A stretch of 64,000 nt of DNA from Pseudoalteromonas gelatinilytica (GCF_001641615.1 NZ_LRRU01000014.1:62001-126000); one strand, 5' to 3'; numbered from the stretch's first letter, positions 42,461 through 52,989 are shown. Numbers and translations: made by a program. The notes: generated by a model not told the origin, from the letters alone.

Positions 42461-43144
42461 TTATTGATTAAGCGCGTTTAATAACTGTGCCGTTGGCACT
42501 TGCAAATAGGCCGCGCAAAGCAGCACTTTGCTGTCGGCACTCGTTGGTTGATTGGTACCATAGAATTGCTTAAGGGTATTTACCAAGGCGCTGACTGCAC
42601 TAGGGCTGTGGCTTTGGTCGACTTCCATCATGGCTAATAACGCAGAGAATTCATGTTTGGCTAGCATTTGAGTCGTGCTGTTTAGTGCTATAAAACAACC
42701 AATTGGAGAGAGATGCTGCTTATTTAATGTTTTTAACGCAACGCCTAAGCTTTCGTTGCTTTCAAATAACATTAACGAACGCAAGTAATTAAAGGGAAGT
42801 TTATCTGCTTGGCACTGCGTAAATAAATGATGTAGTAGGGTGTTACCTTGGTTGTCGGTAATACAAAAGGCATTTTGAAACTTAAGCCCCGGAGTAAAAA
42901 AGCTTAGTTTATCGATATCATCAATCAAGGCAACCGCTTCACTTGGCAGCGGGCTGGCTTCGAGTAAATGCGCTGCAACATTTTGTAAAAACAAGTATTT
43001 AACTTCACTACTGCACGCTAATTGATAGATGTGTTGTAATTGTGCCGCTTGCAAAACCCCCGAAACACTTTGGTAATCGGCAATGAGTTCTTTTAATTGG
43101 TGATGCTGAAGTCGGCTGTTCAATTGCTCTATAGCGCTTTGCAT
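42461..43144 (-). CDS. Hypothetical protein, probably helical, paired with the flippase-like gene
   Basis: This 227-aa protein has no signal peptide or membrane segment. It looks all-alpha, rich in Leu, Gln and His (QLNSRLQHHQLKELIADYQS). It contains GNTLLHHLFTQ (about 102-112), which has an ankyrin-like flavour, but I see no repeat series. It starts the two-gene unit with the flippase-like gene (4-bp gap). I do not recognise the family. Confidence 0.6.
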   Translation of the reverse strand: MQSAIEQLNSRLQHHQLKELIADYQSVSGVLQAAQLQHIYQLACSSEVKYLFLQNVAAHLLEASPLPSEAVALIDDIDKLSFFTPGLKFQNAFCITDNQGNTLLHHLFTQCQADKLPFNYLRSLMLFESNESLGVALKTLNKQHLSPIGCFIALNSTTQMLAKHEFSALLAMMEVDQSHSPSAVSALVNTLKQFYGTNQPTSADSKVLLCAAYLQVPTAQLLNALNQ

Positions 43145-43204
43145 GAAAATACTCGTTTTTTATTATTTATACATTTATAGCTCAACTACTTGTTTAAATA
43201 AATA

Positions 43205-43230
43205 AAAAAGGCCGCTGAGCGGCCTTTTTC
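43205..43230 (-). terminator. Terminator after the DUF885 lipoprotein gene
   Basis: Stem GGCCGC / GCGGCC (43,210-43,215 and 43,219-43,224) with flanking A- and T-runs. It is symmetrical, so it may work in both directions, but it lies immediately behind the minus-strand DUF885 gene. Confidence 0.85.
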
Positions 43231-43243
43231 AAGTCTTTATTGT

Positions 43244-45079
43244 TTAAGCTGCTTGTTTCTTAGCAACCCATTGGTCAACAAACTTCTCAAGTACGTTTAA
43301 TGGTACAGCACCATTTTTAAGTACGACGTCGTGGAATTCACGAATATCGAATTTATCACCTAGTTTTTCTTTAGCCGCTTCACGAAGCTCTAAAATTTTC
43401 AACATACCTACTTTGTATGCCGTCGCTTGTGAAGGCATTACAATGTGACGCTCAACCATTTTAACGCCATCAGAGGTTGCGTTAGGTGTGTTATTTACGT
43501 AGTAGTCGATACCCTGTTGACGCGTCCACTTCATAGCGTGGATACCGGTATCTACAACTAAGCGACATGCACGCCATAACTCCATTGAAAGACGACCAAA
43601 ATCTGAATAAGGGTCTTCGTATAAGCCCATTTCTTTTGGTACTAGCTCAGAGTATAAACCCCAGCCTTCAACATACGCGGTGTAGCCACCAAACTTACGG
43701 AACTTAGGCACACCTTCAAGTTCTTGCGCGATAGCAATTTGCATGTGGTGACCTGGAATACCTTCGTGGTATGCAAGTGCTTCCATTTGGTATGTTGGCA
43801 TTGCTTCCATATCGTATAGGTTTGCGTAATAAATACCTGGGCGAGAACCATCTGGTGCAGGTTGTTGGTAGAACGCTTTACCTGCAGCTTTTTCGCGGAA
43901 TGCTTCTACAGCTTTAACTTTAAGGTCAGCTTTGGGCTTAACAATGAATAACTCATCTAGGCGAGATTTCATGTTATCGATAAGAGCCGTAGCTTCATCA
44001 AGGTAACGTTGTTTACCTTCAGCGGTATTCGGGTAGTAGAACTGCTTATCAGTTTTCATGAATTGCATGAATGCTTTAAGGTCACCTTTAAAGCCAACTT
44101 TGTCTTTGATTGCACGCATTTCGTCGTGAATACGCGCAACTTCAGCTAACCCGATAGAGTGAATTTCTTTCGCTGTTAAATCAGTTGTTGTGGTACGTGC
44201 TAGCGCATTGTTATAGAACGCTTCACCGTCAGGGAATTTCCAAGCACCGTCACGGTCATCTGCGCGTTTTTCTAACTGAGCTAAAAAGTTAATTAGCTTA
44301 GTGTAAGAAGGTTTAAGAGCCGCTTTTAGGGCTTTTTCAGCATCGCTGATAAGTGCTGATTTTTCGTTATCTGCAATCTCTAGAGCGTTAACTTTACGTT
44401 TAAAGTCAGCAAGTAATGTTGAATCTTCACCATCATTAAACGGTGCGCCGCGTAAGATGTTTTTGCTTGAATCAATCACGTGTGGGAATACAAACTTAGG
44501 CGCGATGATACCTTCATCTGCACGTACTTCTAAATCAGTGATTAATTGATCAATGACCGCTGGTACACCATTTAAACGCGAGATATACGCTTTTGCATCA
44601 GATACATCAGCAATCTGATGTTGGTTGATTAAAAACGCAGGGATCATCGAGTGAACCCCAAACATTTGGTTCACAGGGTAGTTGTAATGACGCCATTTGA
44701 AATCAGCAATTTCGTTTTCTAAGTCTTGTTTTTTAAGGTCGTAGCTTACTTTTGTTGCGTCATCTAATAAATCACGATTAATTGCATTCAATGCAACTAA
44801 GTCAGCTTTAGTTTGTTCAAAGTCAGCTAAAACGCGCTCTTCGCTACCATCATCCCATTTATCGTAATCTTTTTTGATACCCATGTATGTTTGGTAGACA
44901 GGGCTTTTCATTACGTCACGGTTAAAAGTATCTTCGAAGAAAGCATTTGCTTTATCGATTTCACTTTGAACAGGTTGGCTTTGTACGCTTGGCGCAGGCG
45001 TTGGTTGCTCTTGCATTTGTTGGCAGCCACCAAGTAATGCAACGCTTACCGCCGCAGCGATGAAGGTCAATTTACGCAT
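43244..45079 (-). CDS. DUF885 family lipoprotein, putative zinc metallopeptidase
   Basis: The 611-aa protein has a lipoprotein signal (MRKLTFIAAAVSVALLGGC, Cys19). The middle to C-terminal part contains YHEGIPGHHMQIAIAQE (about 437-453), an HExxxHH-like metal site typical of DUF885. Other landmarks are GWGLYSELVPKEMGLY and VMPSQATAYKVG. Family members are thought to be periplasmic peptidases; substrate and catalysis are not established. Single gene followed by a strong terminator. Confidence 0.85.
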   Translation of the reverse strand: MRKLTFIAAAVSVALLGGCQQMQEQPTPAPSVQSQPVQSEIDKANAFFEDTFNRDVMKSPVYQTYMGIKKDYDKWDDGSEERVLADFEQTKADLVALNAINRDLLDDATKVSYDLKKQDLENEIADFKWRHYNYPVNQMFGVHSMIPAFLINQHQIADVSDAKAYISRLNGVPAVIDQLITDLEVRADEGIIAPKFVFPHVIDSSKNILRGAPFNDGEDSTLLADFKRKVNALEIADNEKSALISDAEKALKAALKPSYTKLINFLAQLEKRADDRDGAWKFPDGEAFYNNALARTTTTDLTAKEIHSIGLAEVARIHDEMRAIKDKVGFKGDLKAFMQFMKTDKQFYYPNTAEGKQRYLDEATALIDNMKSRLDELFIVKPKADLKVKAVEAFREKAAGKAFYQQPAPDGSRPGIYYANLYDMEAMPTYQMEALAYHEGIPGHHMQIAIAQELEGVPKFRKFGGYTAYVEGWGLYSELVPKEMGLYEDPYSDFGRLSMELWRACRLVVDTGIHAMKWTRQQGIDYYVNNTPNATSDGVKMVERHIVMPSQATAYKVGMLKILELREAAKEKLGDKFDIREFHDVVLKNGAVPLNVLEKFVDQWVAKKQAA

Positions 45080-45113
45080 TTTAATTCCTTTGTTGTTGTT
45101 AGAAATATAATTA

Positions 45114-46247
45114 TTAAACGAATAATTCTAGCAGGTCATTCAAAAAACGATGGCCTTTTTGGCTTACCTGCCAGTTATCTTTGTCATCAATTAGTAAGCC
45201 TTTTGTAATTGCTTCGGTCAAGGCTTGTTCCTGACTTTGCAGTGACAAACTTGTAAGCAAAGGTAAATCTGCTTTCGGACAAGGTTCGACTAAGCGAAAG
45301 CGATTCATAAAGAATTCAAAGGCTAAATCGTCTTCGGTTACTTGCCATTGTTCGTATAAATAAGGTTTGGCAAGGTCCATATAACCCCGCGGGTGCTTAA
45401 CTTTCACGGTGCGGGTGATGACTTTATTTTCATCAGTAATTTTACCATGAGCACCACAGCCGATACCGAGATAATCGCCAAATCGCCAATAATTCAAGTT
45501 ATGACGGCATTGGTAGCCGGGCTTGGCGTAGCCTGAAATCTCGTATTGCTCATAACCTGCTGCGGCTAGTAAAGCTTGACCTTGTTCTTGAATATCCCAA
45601 AGGATGTCATCATGAGGTAAGGTCGGTGGCTTTGAAGCAAATTGCGTATTTGGCTCAATCGTTAGCTGATACCAAGAGATATGGGGAGGATTAAGGGCAA
45701 TGATTTTTTCAAGGTCACCCAAGGCATCTTCAAGAGATTGTCCGGGTAAGCCATGCATTAAATCAAGGTTAAAACTGTTTAGTCCCGCTTGATGCGCTTG
45801 CTTAGCAGCGTAGCTTGCTTCATCAGCACCATGAATGCGGCCAAGGGCTTTTAGCTTGTCGTTTTGCATGCTTTGCACACCAATCGAAATACGATTAATG
45901 CCAGCGGCAACATATTCTTTAAAGCGACCAGTTTCGACGGTGCCTGGGTTTGCCTCTAGGGTAATTTCACAGTCATCGCTTAAGCCAATTAATCTGTCGA
46001 CTTCGCCAAGTAGGCGAGTATAAGCGTCCCCGGTTAATAAGCTCGGGGTACCGCCACCAATAAAGATGCTGTGGATTTTACGCCCTTGTACTAAGTGTAA
46101 ATCGGCCTTGAGATCATCAATAAGATGCTGAACGTATTCTTTTTCGGGGATCGTGCCTTTTTGGCCATGACTATTAAAGTCACAGTATGGGCACTTTTGC
46201 ACGCACCAAGGCACGTGCACATATAAACTCAAAGGCGGTAAACTCAC
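45114..46247 (-). CDS. hemW: HemW, radical SAM heme chaperone
   Basis: The 377-aa radical SAM protein has the cluster motif CxxxCxxC in [17 protein letters not shown] (about residues 15-25), then [10 protein letters not shown] (SAM binding) and the C-terminal HemW domain. It was once annotated as an oxygen-independent coproporphyrinogen oxidase; HemW lacks the extra N-terminal Cys residues of HemN and acts in heme delivery. It overlaps rdgB by 4 bp, as is common in gammaproteobacteria. Confidence 0.93.
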   Translation of the reverse strand: MSLPPLSLYVHVPWCVQKCPYCDFNSHGQKGTIPEKEYVQHLIDDLKADLHLVQGRKIHSIFIGGGTPSLLTGDAYTRLLGEVDRLIGLSDDCEITLEANPGTVETGRFKEYVAAGINRISIGVQSMQNDKLKALGRIHGADEASYAAKQAHQAGLNSFNLDLMHGLPGQSLEDALGDLEKIIALNPPHISWYQLTIEPNTQFASKPPTLPHDDILWDIQEQGQALLAAAGYEQYEISGYAKPGYQCRHNLNYWRFGDYLGIGCGAHGKITDENKVITRTVKVKHPRGYMDLAKPYLYEQWQVTEDDLAFEFFMNRFRLVEPCPKADLPLLTSLSLQSQEQALTEAITKGLLIDDKDNWQVSQKGHRFLNDLLELFV

Positions 46248-46843
46248 AGGCCGCCTTTTTGCTGCAATTGCGCAAGTAGTTGTTTTAAAGCTTGGCCGCG
46301 ATGGCTAAGGGCATTTTTTTGCTCTTTAGTTAACTGAGCGCTAGTACATTGCTCAGACGGCACATAAAACACCGGATCATAACCAAAACCACCCTGACCA
46401 TCTTGGCTATGGGTGATTTCGCCTTCCCAACTGGCACTACAAATAAGTGGTGTCGGGTCGTCGGCGTGGCGCATTAGTACTAACACACACCAAAAACGCG
46501 CACTGCGAACTGGGTTATCAGCAAGCTCTTTTAATAGCTTGTCGATATTATCTTGATCACTCGCATCCGCTCCGGCAAAGCGTGCAGAGTACACACCCGG
46601 CGCACCATTTAGGCCGTCGACTTCCAGACCTGAGTCATCGGCAATCGCAGGTAAACCTGTGATCTTTGCCGCATGACGCGCTTTAATAATGGCGTTTTCA
46701 ACAAATGTGGTGCCTGTTTCTGGTACGTCAGGTACTTGAAAATCACTTTGTGGAACCACGTTAATATTAAGTGGGCTGAGCATACTTGCCAGCTCTTTTA
46801 CTTTGCCAGGATTACCCGTGGCTAAAACCAAGGTGTTGTTCAT
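46244..46843 (-). CDS. rdgB: RdgB/HAM1 non-canonical purine NTP pyrophosphatase
   Basis: The 199-aa enzyme hydrolyses dITP, XTP and ITP to monophosphates and so keeps deaminated purines out of nucleic acids. Motifs: [12 protein letters not shown] at the start, [27 protein letters not shown] (about 65-90) and [12 protein letters not shown] (about 150-161). It overlaps hemW by 4 bp and lies 7 bp behind the DUF4426 gene, so the three are probably one unit. Confidence 0.95.
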   Translation of the reverse strand: MNNTLVLATGNPGKVKELASMLSPLNINVVPQSDFQVPDVPETGTTFVENAIIKARHAAKITGLPAIADDSGLEVDGLNGAPGVYSARFAGADASDQDNIDKLLKELADNPVRSARFWCVLVLMRHADDPTPLICSASWEGEITHSQDGQGGFGYDPVFYVPSEQCTSAQLTKEQKNALSHRGQALKQLLAQLQQKGGL

Positions 46844-46850
46844 AGGTCTA

Positions 46851-47291
46851 TTAATCTACGTAAAATTTTTGCTGAAATTTCAGCGTCTGTACTTGGCCAT
46901 TTTGATTAATTTCGATATCAAAACGGTAAATTTCTTCGTTGCTGTAATCGATTTGTGCAAGGTAATAAATTGCATCACCTTCAACAACTTCTTTAAATGT
47001 AAGCTGTTTTTTATTGCCAAGCAGGTTACGAGCTGTGCCTGTTAAGCTAGCTGTTTGTGCTGATTTGTCGCTATTTTTTAATACCGAAATATTGATAATC
47101 CCTTTATTAGGGCTACGGTCTAAGTCGTAGTTTTTGGCGATATTTGGCTGAATGAAGGTCGATGGAAATGCAATGTAGTGAACTTCCCAAGGACCAAGTA
47201 CCTTGTACTGAGCGCCTGCTTGTTCATCTGCTTTGGCATAGCTTGTAAATAAACTTAATAAAATCAAAGAAAAATAAATAAATTGCTTCAT
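46851..47291 (-). CDS. DUF4426 family secreted protein
   Basis: The roughly 146-aa protein has a signal peptide ([21 protein letters not shown]) and a beta-rich mature part ([29 protein letters not shown], then [10 protein letters not shown]). This matches DUF4426, which in many gammaproteobacteria is encoded next to rdgB or yggT. The ATG at 47,291 is used; a GTG in frame at 47,303 would add four residues. Function unknown. Confidence 0.82.
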   Translation of the reverse strand: MKQFIYFSLILLSLFTSYAKADEQAGAQYKVLGPWEVHYIAFPSTFIQPNIAKNYDLDRSPNKGIINISVLKNSDKSAQTASLTGTARNLLGNKKQLTFKEVVEGDAIYYLAQIDYSNEEIYRFDIEINQNGQVQTLKFQQKFYVD

Positions 47292-47306
47292 GGTATATCT
47301 CACTTA

Positions 47307-47329
47307 ACAAAAGAGGCCTTTCGGCCCCT
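47307..47329 (-). terminator. Terminator after the yggS-proC-yggT unit
   Basis: On the minus strand AGGGGCC-GAAA-GGCCTCT (one G-T pair, 47,312-47,329) is followed by TTTT. It lies between yggT and the DUF4426 gene. Confidence 0.75.
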
Positions 47330-47349
47330 TACTGCTTCACGTTAAACGC

Positions 47350-47883
47350 TTAGCCAATAAAATCCATTAATAGAATTTGTAAAAACTGTAGACCAATAAT
47401 CAACACTAAGATTGATAAGTCCAGACCACCGAGTGGCGGAATAACCTTACGAATTGGGCGTAACATTGGCTCAGTTAGCTGGTGGAATACAGCTTCAATT
47501 GGGTTGTAGCCTTGGCTTACCCAACTAAGTAAAGCACGAATAATTAATACCCAAAATAATAAGTTTAAACCTTCTTTGATCACTGTCATAAATGCTTGAA
47601 TGAATACTGGACCCGGCGCCCAAGCATTATAAAACATCAGAAAAATAACACTGAGTTTTGCTACAGCAACTAAATAAGCAAGCACTAATGAAGCAATATC
47701 AAAGCCACCCACTCCAGGGATGATTTTACGTAGAGGGTTCACTGCGAACGAAGTGGCTTTCACCACAAACTGGCTCATAGGATTGTAAAAGTCAGCTTTT
47801 GCCGCTTGTAACCAAAAGCGTAAAAGGACCACCATTAAAAAGAGATCAAAAATAATCCCAACTAAAAAGTGCATGGCTTGCAT
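47350..47883 (-). CDS. yggT: YggT-family membrane protein
   Basis: The 177-aa inner-membrane protein is made of two homologous YggT halves, each with two hydrophobic segments and the conserved pattern NP(L/I)..I(I/V)P..GG(F/L)D: NPLRKIIPGVGGFD near residue 50 and RPIRKVIPPLGGLD near residue 142. Linked to proC upstream (23-bp gap), the usual arrangement. Possible roles in osmotic or potassium-related stress are reported for the family, but the biochemical function is not known. Confidence 0.9.
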   Translation of the reverse strand: MQAMHFLVGIIFDLFLMVVLLRFWLQAAKADFYNPMSQFVVKATSFAVNPLRKIIPGVGGFDIASLVLAYLVAVAKLSVIFLMFYNAWAPGPVFIQAFMTVIKEGLNLLFWVLIIRALLSWVSQGYNPIEAVFHQLTEPMLRPIRKVIPPLGGLDLSILVLIIGLQFLQILLMDFIG

Positions 47884-47906
47884 AGTTTTACCTTCAAAAA
47901 GTAAGC

Positions 47907-48728
47907 TTAAAGTTCTTTTTCCATCGCTTCAGCGCGAGCAATACAGGCATCCATTGCATCTGCAACAGTACCGACTAAACCTTGTGATTTCAGATGTTCT
48001 ACCGCTTCGTGAGTTGTACCCCCTTTAGAGGTTACGTTTGCACGTAGCTGAGAAATACTGATGTCTTGTTGCGACAGCGCCATTTCGGCTGCACCCAGTG
48101 CGGTTTGTTGTACTAAACGGCGTGCATCTTCATCGCTAAAACCAAGTGCTTTGGCTTTTTCTTCAATAGCTTCCATAAATAAGAAGAAGTAAGCAGGTGA
48201 TGAGCCTGTTACAGCAATGATATCGTTGATTTGTGACTCTTGCTCAACCCACACAACAATGCCTGTACACTCAAAAACTTGTTGCACAAACTCGTGTTCT
48301 TCAGCGGTTTCACCCGCGCCATAAAGGCCAGAAACACCGCGACCGAGTAGTGAAGGGGTATTTGGCATGCAACGTACCATTTTTACATCTTGGCCTAGCA
48401 TTTCACGTAATCGTTTAACGGTAAGACCGGCAGCCACTGAAATAAATAGTTTGTTGCTAAAATCAACGCCAGAATCTTGGAATGATTGACAAAGCTCGCC
48501 CATCATTTGTGGTTTAACAGATAAGACAATCACATCTGCATCGCGAAGTGCCGCGTTGTTATCCGCGGTAGTTTGCACCCCGAAATCAGCAGCAACCTTA
48601 GCTAATTTGTCTTGGTTGCGATTGGTTGCAATGATGTTTTTAGCTGCAAAACCGTTCTTTACCATGCCGCCAATGATGGCGTAGCTCATGTTACCCGTGC
48701 CTATAAATGCGATTTTTTTGTCTGACAT
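47907..48728 (-). CDS. proC: Pyrroline-5-carboxylate reductase
   Basis: The 273-aa NAD(P)H-dependent cytoplasmic enzyme makes L-proline from pyrroline-5-carboxylate. Rossmann motif KIAFIGTGNMSYAIIGG (residues 4-20), KMVRCMPNTPSLLGRGVSGL (about 116-135), and the C-terminal family signature around TSKGGTTHEAVEHL (about 237-250). It is the middle gene of yggS-proC-yggT. Confidence 0.95.
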   Translation of the reverse strand: MSDKKIAFIGTGNMSYAIIGGMVKNGFAAKNIIATNRNQDKLAKVAADFGVQTTADNNAALRDADVIVLSVKPQMMGELCQSFQDSGVDFSNKLFISVAAGLTVKRLREMLGQDVKMVRCMPNTPSLLGRGVSGLYGAGETAEEHEFVQQVFECTGIVVWVEQESQINDIIAVTGSSPAYFFLFMEAIEEKAKALGFSDEDARRLVQQTALGAAEMALSQQDISISQLRANVTSKGGTTHEAVEHLKSQGLVGTVADAMDACIARAEAMEKEL

Positions 48729-48745
48729 ATGTCTGTTATCACCTT

Positions 48746-49459
48746 TTAATTTCGTTGGCCAAATATATCCGTGCCAATGCGTACCATGGTTGAACCTGCT
48801 GCAATCGCCGCTTCAACATCGTTACTCATACCCATCGACAAGGTGTCTACTTGGGGATATTGGGCCTTTAGTTTATCAAAGCAAGCGCTTAATTGCTCAA
48901 AATATTGTAATTGTAGCTGGGCATCGTCGGTTTTGGCAGGAATCGCCATCACACCACGCAGGCACAAATTAGGGCATTGATTGACGAATTCGGCCAATGC
49001 CATTAGCTCGTCTGGGTGGCAGCCTGACTTCGCCTCTTCTAAACTAATATTAACTTGAATTAATACATTGAGCGGGGCTTTGTCGGCTGGTCGTTGCTCA
49101 TTAAGACGTTTTGCAATTTTAGTGCGGTCAACACTTTGTACCCAATCGAAATGTGTGGCTACTTGTGCACTTTTATTTGATTGAATAGGGCCAATAAAGT
49201 GCCAAATAATGTCTGTGTAATCAGCCAATGCTGTGACCTTTGTGACTGCTTCTTGAACGTATGATTCGCCAAACTGGCGTTGACCATGCGTATAGGCGGC
49301 AATCACATCGTCTGCAGGTTTTGTTTTTGAAACAGCCAATAGGCTGATTGATTGCTCATCGCGATGATTATTTTTTGCAGCTTGAGCAATTCTTGCGTAG
49401 GCGGATGTAAGTCGTTCTGCTATTGTAACCATATAATTATCAGTTGGTTGTGGAGTCAT
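48746..49459 (-). CDS. yggS: YggS/PLPBP pyridoxal phosphate homeostasis protein
   Basis: The 237-aa PLP-binding protein has the lysine region LLAVSKTKPADDVIAAY (PLP-binding Lys about residue 46), GESYVQE, WHFIGPIQSNK and the C-terminal SMGMSNDVEAAIAAGSTMVRIGTDIFG. It maintains free PLP levels and has no known enzyme activity. Divergent from pilT, with only 2 bp between start codons' coding regions, so the two promoters must lie inside the opposing genes. Confidence 0.94.
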   Translation of the reverse strand: MTPQPTDNYMVTIAERLTSAYARIAQAAKNNHRDEQSISLLAVSKTKPADDVIAAYTHGQRQFGESYVQEAVTKVTALADYTDIIWHFIGPIQSNKSAQVATHFDWVQSVDRTKIAKRLNEQRPADKAPLNVLIQVNISLEEAKSGCHPDELMALAEFVNQCPNLCLRGVMAIPAKTDDAQLQLQYFEQLSACFDKLKAQYPQVDTLSMGMSNDVEAAIAAGSTMVRIGTDIFGQRN

Positions 49460-49461
49460 AA

Positions 49462-50502
49462 ATGGATATTACCGAATTATTGGCCTTTAGTGTGCAACAC
49501 AAAGCCTCGGATTTACACTTGTCATCGGGCGTATCACCTATGATACGTGTTGATGGTGATGTGCGTCGTATTAATATTCCAGCATTAGAACAAAAAGATG
49601 TAAATAGTCTGGTATACGATATTATGAACGATAATCAGCGTAAGGACTACGAACAAAATCTTGAAGTGGATTTTTCATTTGAAGTACCAAACCTTGCGCG
49701 TTTCCGTGTTAATGCATTTAACTCAAACCGTGGCCCGGCTGCGGTGTTTCGTACTATCCCAAGCGATGTATTAACACTGGATGATTTAGGTGCCCCAGAT
49801 ATTTTTAAAACCATTGCCGACAACCCACGTGGTTTAGTGTTGGTTACAGGCCCTACGGGTTCGGGTAAATCAACCACCTTAGCGGCGATGGTTGATTATA
49901 TTAATCAAACCAAACATCACCATATTTTAACTATCGAAGATCCAATCGAATTCGTGCACGATAATAAGCTCAGCCTTATTAACCAACGTGAAGTTCATCG
50001 TGACACGCACAGCTTCTCCAATGCACTTCGAAGCGCTCTTCGTGAAGACCCTGATGTTATCTTAGTAGGTGAGCTTCGTGACCTTGAAACAATCCGTCTT
50101 GCGATGACTGCAGCAGAAACAGGTCACTTAGTGTTTGGTACCTTGCATACCACATCAGCACCAAAAACCATTGACCGTATTATTGACGTTTTCCCAGGTG
50201 AAGAAAAAGACATGGTACGTTCAATGTTATCTGAATCATTACGCGCTGTAATCTCGCAAACCTTACTTAAAAAAGTGGGCGGTGGGCGAGTTGCAGCACA
50301 CGAAATTATGATTGGTGTGCCGGCTATCCGAAATCTGATCCGTGAAGATAAAATTGCACAAATGTATTCATCAATTCAAACCGGTGCATCGCATGGTATG
50401 CAGACCATGGATCAATGCTTAGCAAACTTAGTTAACTACGGCATTATTACAACCAATGATGCACGAGCTAAAGCGCAAGATAAAACCCAGTTTGGTGGTT
50501 AA
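49462..50502 (+). CDS. pilT: PilT type IV pilus retraction ATPase
   Basis: The 346-aa hexameric ATPase retracts type IV pili. Walker A GPTGSGKSTTLAAM (about 130-143), Asp box EDPIEFVH, Walker B DVILVGELRD (about 197-206), His box TGHLVFGTLHT, and the PilT-specific AIRNLIREDKIAQM near the C-terminus. Start and length equal typical PilT. PilU follows after 14 bp. Confidence 0.96.
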   Translation: MDITELLAFSVQHKASDLHLSSGVSPMIRVDGDVRRINIPALEQKDVNSLVYDIMNDNQRKDYEQNLEVDFSFEVPNLARFRVNAFNSNRGPAAVFRTIPSDVLTLDDLGAPDIFKTIADNPRGLVLVTGPTGSGKSTTLAAMVDYINQTKHHHILTIEDPIEFVHDNKLSLINQREVHRDTHSFSNALRSALREDPDVILVGELRDLETIRLAMTAAETGHLVFGTLHTTSAPKTIDRIIDVFPGEEKDMVRSMLSESLRAVISQTLLKKVGGGRVAAHEIMIGVPAIRNLIREDKIAQMYSSIQTGASHGMQTMDQCLANLVNYGIITTNDARAKAQDKTQFGG

Positions 50503-50516
50503 CGGAGCTATTTAAA

Positions 50517-51650
50517 ATGTCTTTACCTTTAAATCATTTTTTACAAGTCATGATCGACAAAAAAGGCTCTGACTTGTTTGTTTCTAGCCAGCTTCCTGTC
50601 AGTGCAAAAGTAAACGGCGAACTGTTGCCTTTAAGTGATGAAAAACTCTCTGATGAAGATTCACTCGCTTTAGTTGAGTCTGCAATGAACGATAAACAGC
50701 GCAAAGAGTTTCATGACACTAAAGAATGTAACTTTGCGATTGCAACCGATGAAGGCCGTTTCCGTGTTTCAGCCTTTTGGCAACGTGATAGAGCGGGTAT
50801 GGTTATTCGCCGTATCGTTACGCAAATTCCTGATGTGAATGAACTTGGTTTGCCATCAACATTAACCGATGTGATCATGGCAAAACGTGGTTTAGTGCTG
50901 TTTGTGGGTGGTACAGGCACAGGTAAATCTACGTCATTAGCAGCGCTTTTGGGTTATCGTAATCGCAATCAACGTGGTCATATTCTTACCATTGAAGATC
51001 CTATCGAGTTTGTCCACGAACATCGTAAAAGTATCATCACTCAACGCGAGGTTGGTTTAGATACAGAAAGCTTTGAATCAGCCCTGAAAAGTTCACTGCG
51101 TCAAGCACCTGATGTGATCTTAATTGGTGAGATCCGTTCACAAGAGACCATGGAATACGCACTTAGCTTTGCTGAAACCGGTCACTTGTGTGTGGCAACA
51201 CTGCATGCAAATAATGCCAACCAAGCTATTGACCGTATCATGCACTTAGTACCTAAAGAAAAGCACGATAAGTTAAAGTACGACCTTGCACTGAACCTTC
51301 GCGCCATTGTTGCGCAGCAGTTGGTGCCAACTGCTGATGGGGAAGGGCGTGTCGCTGCTATCGAAATTCTACTAAATTCACCGATGGTGGCAGAGCTCAT
51401 CAAGCGTGGCGATATCGGCTCTATCAAAGAAACCATGGCTAAATCGAAAGAAATGGGCATGCAGACCTTTGACCAAGCGTTATTTGAGCTTTATAAACAG
51501 CGTCGTATTAACTACGCTGATGCGCTGCACCATGCTGACTCGCCAAATGACTTACGCCTAATGATTAAGCTGCAAAACAATGAACAAAGTGGTGCTGGTT
51601 TCTTACAAGGTGTGACTATCGATGGCCTTGATGGTAAGAGTGATATATAA
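50517..51650 (+). CDS. pilU: PilU, accessory pilus retraction ATPase
   Basis: The 377-aa PilT paralogue has Walker A GGTGTGKSTSLAAL (about 134-147), EDPIEFVHEH, Walker B DVILIGEIRS and TGHLCVATLHANN. The longer C-terminus and position directly behind pilT identify PilU, which supports PilT-dependent retraction. The next gene begins immediately after its stop. Confidence 0.95.
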   Translation: MSLPLNHFLQVMIDKKGSDLFVSSQLPVSAKVNGELLPLSDEKLSDEDSLALVESAMNDKQRKEFHDTKECNFAIATDEGRFRVSAFWQRDRAGMVIRRIVTQIPDVNELGLPSTLTDVIMAKRGLVLFVGGTGTGKSTSLAALLGYRNRNQRGHILTIEDPIEFVHEHRKSIITQREVGLDTESFESALKSSLRQAPDVILIGEIRSQETMEYALSFAETGHLCVATLHANNANQAIDRIMHLVPKEKHDKLKYDLALNLRAIVAQQLVPTADGEGRVAAIEILLNSPMVAELIKRGDIGSIKETMAKSKEMGMQTFDQALFELYKQRRINYADALHHADSPNDLRLMIKLQNNEQSGAGFLQGVTIDGLDGKSDI

Positions 51651-52523
51651 ATGCTGCTGCGAGTAAATTTAATCGGCTGGTTATTTTTATTATTGAGTAC
51701 GTTTCACGTATACGGTAATGACAATAAAAGCGTGGTTATTTTTATTCGCGATGATGTTTATGACGATTACAGTCGCTTTTTGAATGGTCGTAAGCCCATT
51801 GAAGTTAAAGACTTTAGTGGTGCTTACATTCGCCGCGACGTCGTTGATATGATCATCGCTCAACAAGCGTTGAGTTTAGGTGGTTTTACTAAGCCATTTC
51901 GCTACCACAAAGGGAATGTTAATTACCGTAATACCAAGTTGTTAGAGGATGGCCAATTACTATTAAGCTTCGATAGTGTTTGGTCTGTTGATGCAAAGCA
52001 GCTTGCAGAGTCAGTGTATATCTCAGATCCAGTCATTAGAAATGGTGAGTATTTTGCGGGCATATTTACTTCGCCGAACAATAAAAAAGTGCTTAAAGTA
52101 AAACAGCTTGCTGACTTTAAACAATTAACTGCGGTATCAACGCCACGCTGGCAAACTGATTGGCAAACGTTATCGGCTCTGCCACTAAAAGAGCTGCTCA
52201 GAGAAGATGAGTGGCTTGGGCAAGTCCGCACTGTATCGATGCAGTGGGTTGATTTTATGATGATGCCCCTGATGCCGAGTCTCAATAACCGTTATAGTTT
52301 AGAAAATATTGAACTGGTTGCAGTGCCAAACCTTGTACTCCAGCTCAATGATAGCCGTCATTTTATTATTTCGAAGAGTCACCCCGATGGCAAAGCGGCT
52401 TTTGCTGCAATTCAAAAGGGGCTTTCGCAACTACGTAAAACAGGCGCAATTGAAAAAGCCTACCGAGAGGCAGGCTTTATTCCAGATTTAAACAGCAATA
52501 CTGTGATTAACAAAGCCCGTTAG
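51651..52523 (+). CDS. Secreted protein of unknown function behind pilU
   Basis: The 290-aa protein has a signal peptide (about 1-22, [16 protein letters not shown]) and a domain loosely like periplasmic solute-binding proteins ([31 protein letters not shown] near the C-terminus). The start codon abuts the pilU stop with no gap, so it is co-expressed with pilTU. A link to pilus function is possible but cannot be shown from sequence. Its end overlaps convergent ruvX by 4 bp. Confidence 0.65.
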   Translation: MLLRVNLIGWLFLLLSTFHVYGNDNKSVVIFIRDDVYDDYSRFLNGRKPIEVKDFSGAYIRRDVVDMIIAQQALSLGGFTKPFRYHKGNVNYRNTKLLEDGQLLLSFDSVWSVDAKQLAESVYISDPVIRNGEYFAGIFTSPNNKKVLKVKQLADFKQLTAVSTPRWQTDWQTLSALPLKELLREDEWLGQVRTVSMQWVDFMMMPLMPSLNNRYSLENIELVAVPNLVLQLNDSRHFIISKSHPDGKAAFAAIQKGLSQLRKTGAIEKAYREAGFIPDLNSNTVINKAR

Positions 52524-52969
52524 TCACCATAAAACTGCTCAAAGAAACTTTCTAAAATGATTACTGCAGACATGTTATCAACGTTACCTTTGCCAAGGTT
52601 TCGATAACCACCTTGTTCGAATAAACGAGCTTTGGCATCAGCAGTCGTCAAACGCTCATCTTGTGTTTCAACCGGGATACCAAAGTGATTGTGTAAGCGA
52701 TTAGCGAATTTTTTGGCTTTGAAAGTGACTTCTTGATTGGTGCCATCCATATTGAGCGGTAAGCCAACCACCATTAAATCTGGTTGCCACTCGTCAACTT
52801 GCTTTTTAATCAGCTGCCAATCAGGAATACCATCTTTCGCTTTCACTGCGTGTAAGCTTGAAGCCGTTCCTGTGAGTTCTTGACCAATGGCAATACCAAT
52901 GCTTTTGGTGCCAAAGTCAAAGCCCATAACGGTGCGTTCACCGAGCGGCTTAAAAGTACGTTTTGTCAT
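52520..52969 (-). CDS. ruvX: RuvX/YqgF putative pre-16S rRNA nuclease
   Basis: The 149-aa RNase H-fold protein begins near [17 protein letters not shown] (catalytic Asp about residue 18) and continues with [11 protein letters not shown] and [16 protein letters not shown], the YqgF signature. It takes part in 16S rRNA 5' end maturation, earlier thought to be a Holliday junction resolvase. The gene follows yqgE and gshB in the usual order. Confidence 0.94.
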   Translation of the reverse strand: MTKRTFKPLGERTVMGFDFGTKSIGIAIGQELTGTASSLHAVKAKDGIPDWQLIKKQVDEWQPDLMVVGLPLNMDGTNQEVTFKAKKFANRLHNHFGIPVETQDERLTTADAKARLFEQGGYRNLGKGNVDNMSAVIILESFFEQFYGD

Positions 52970-52989
52970 AGTCTTAAAAATATATAAAG

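Noticed and set aside
43205..43230. Symmetrical GGCCGC hairpin as a possible protein-binding operator
   Set aside because: Flanking A- and T-runs and its place right behind a gene end make it an ordinary bidirectional terminator.
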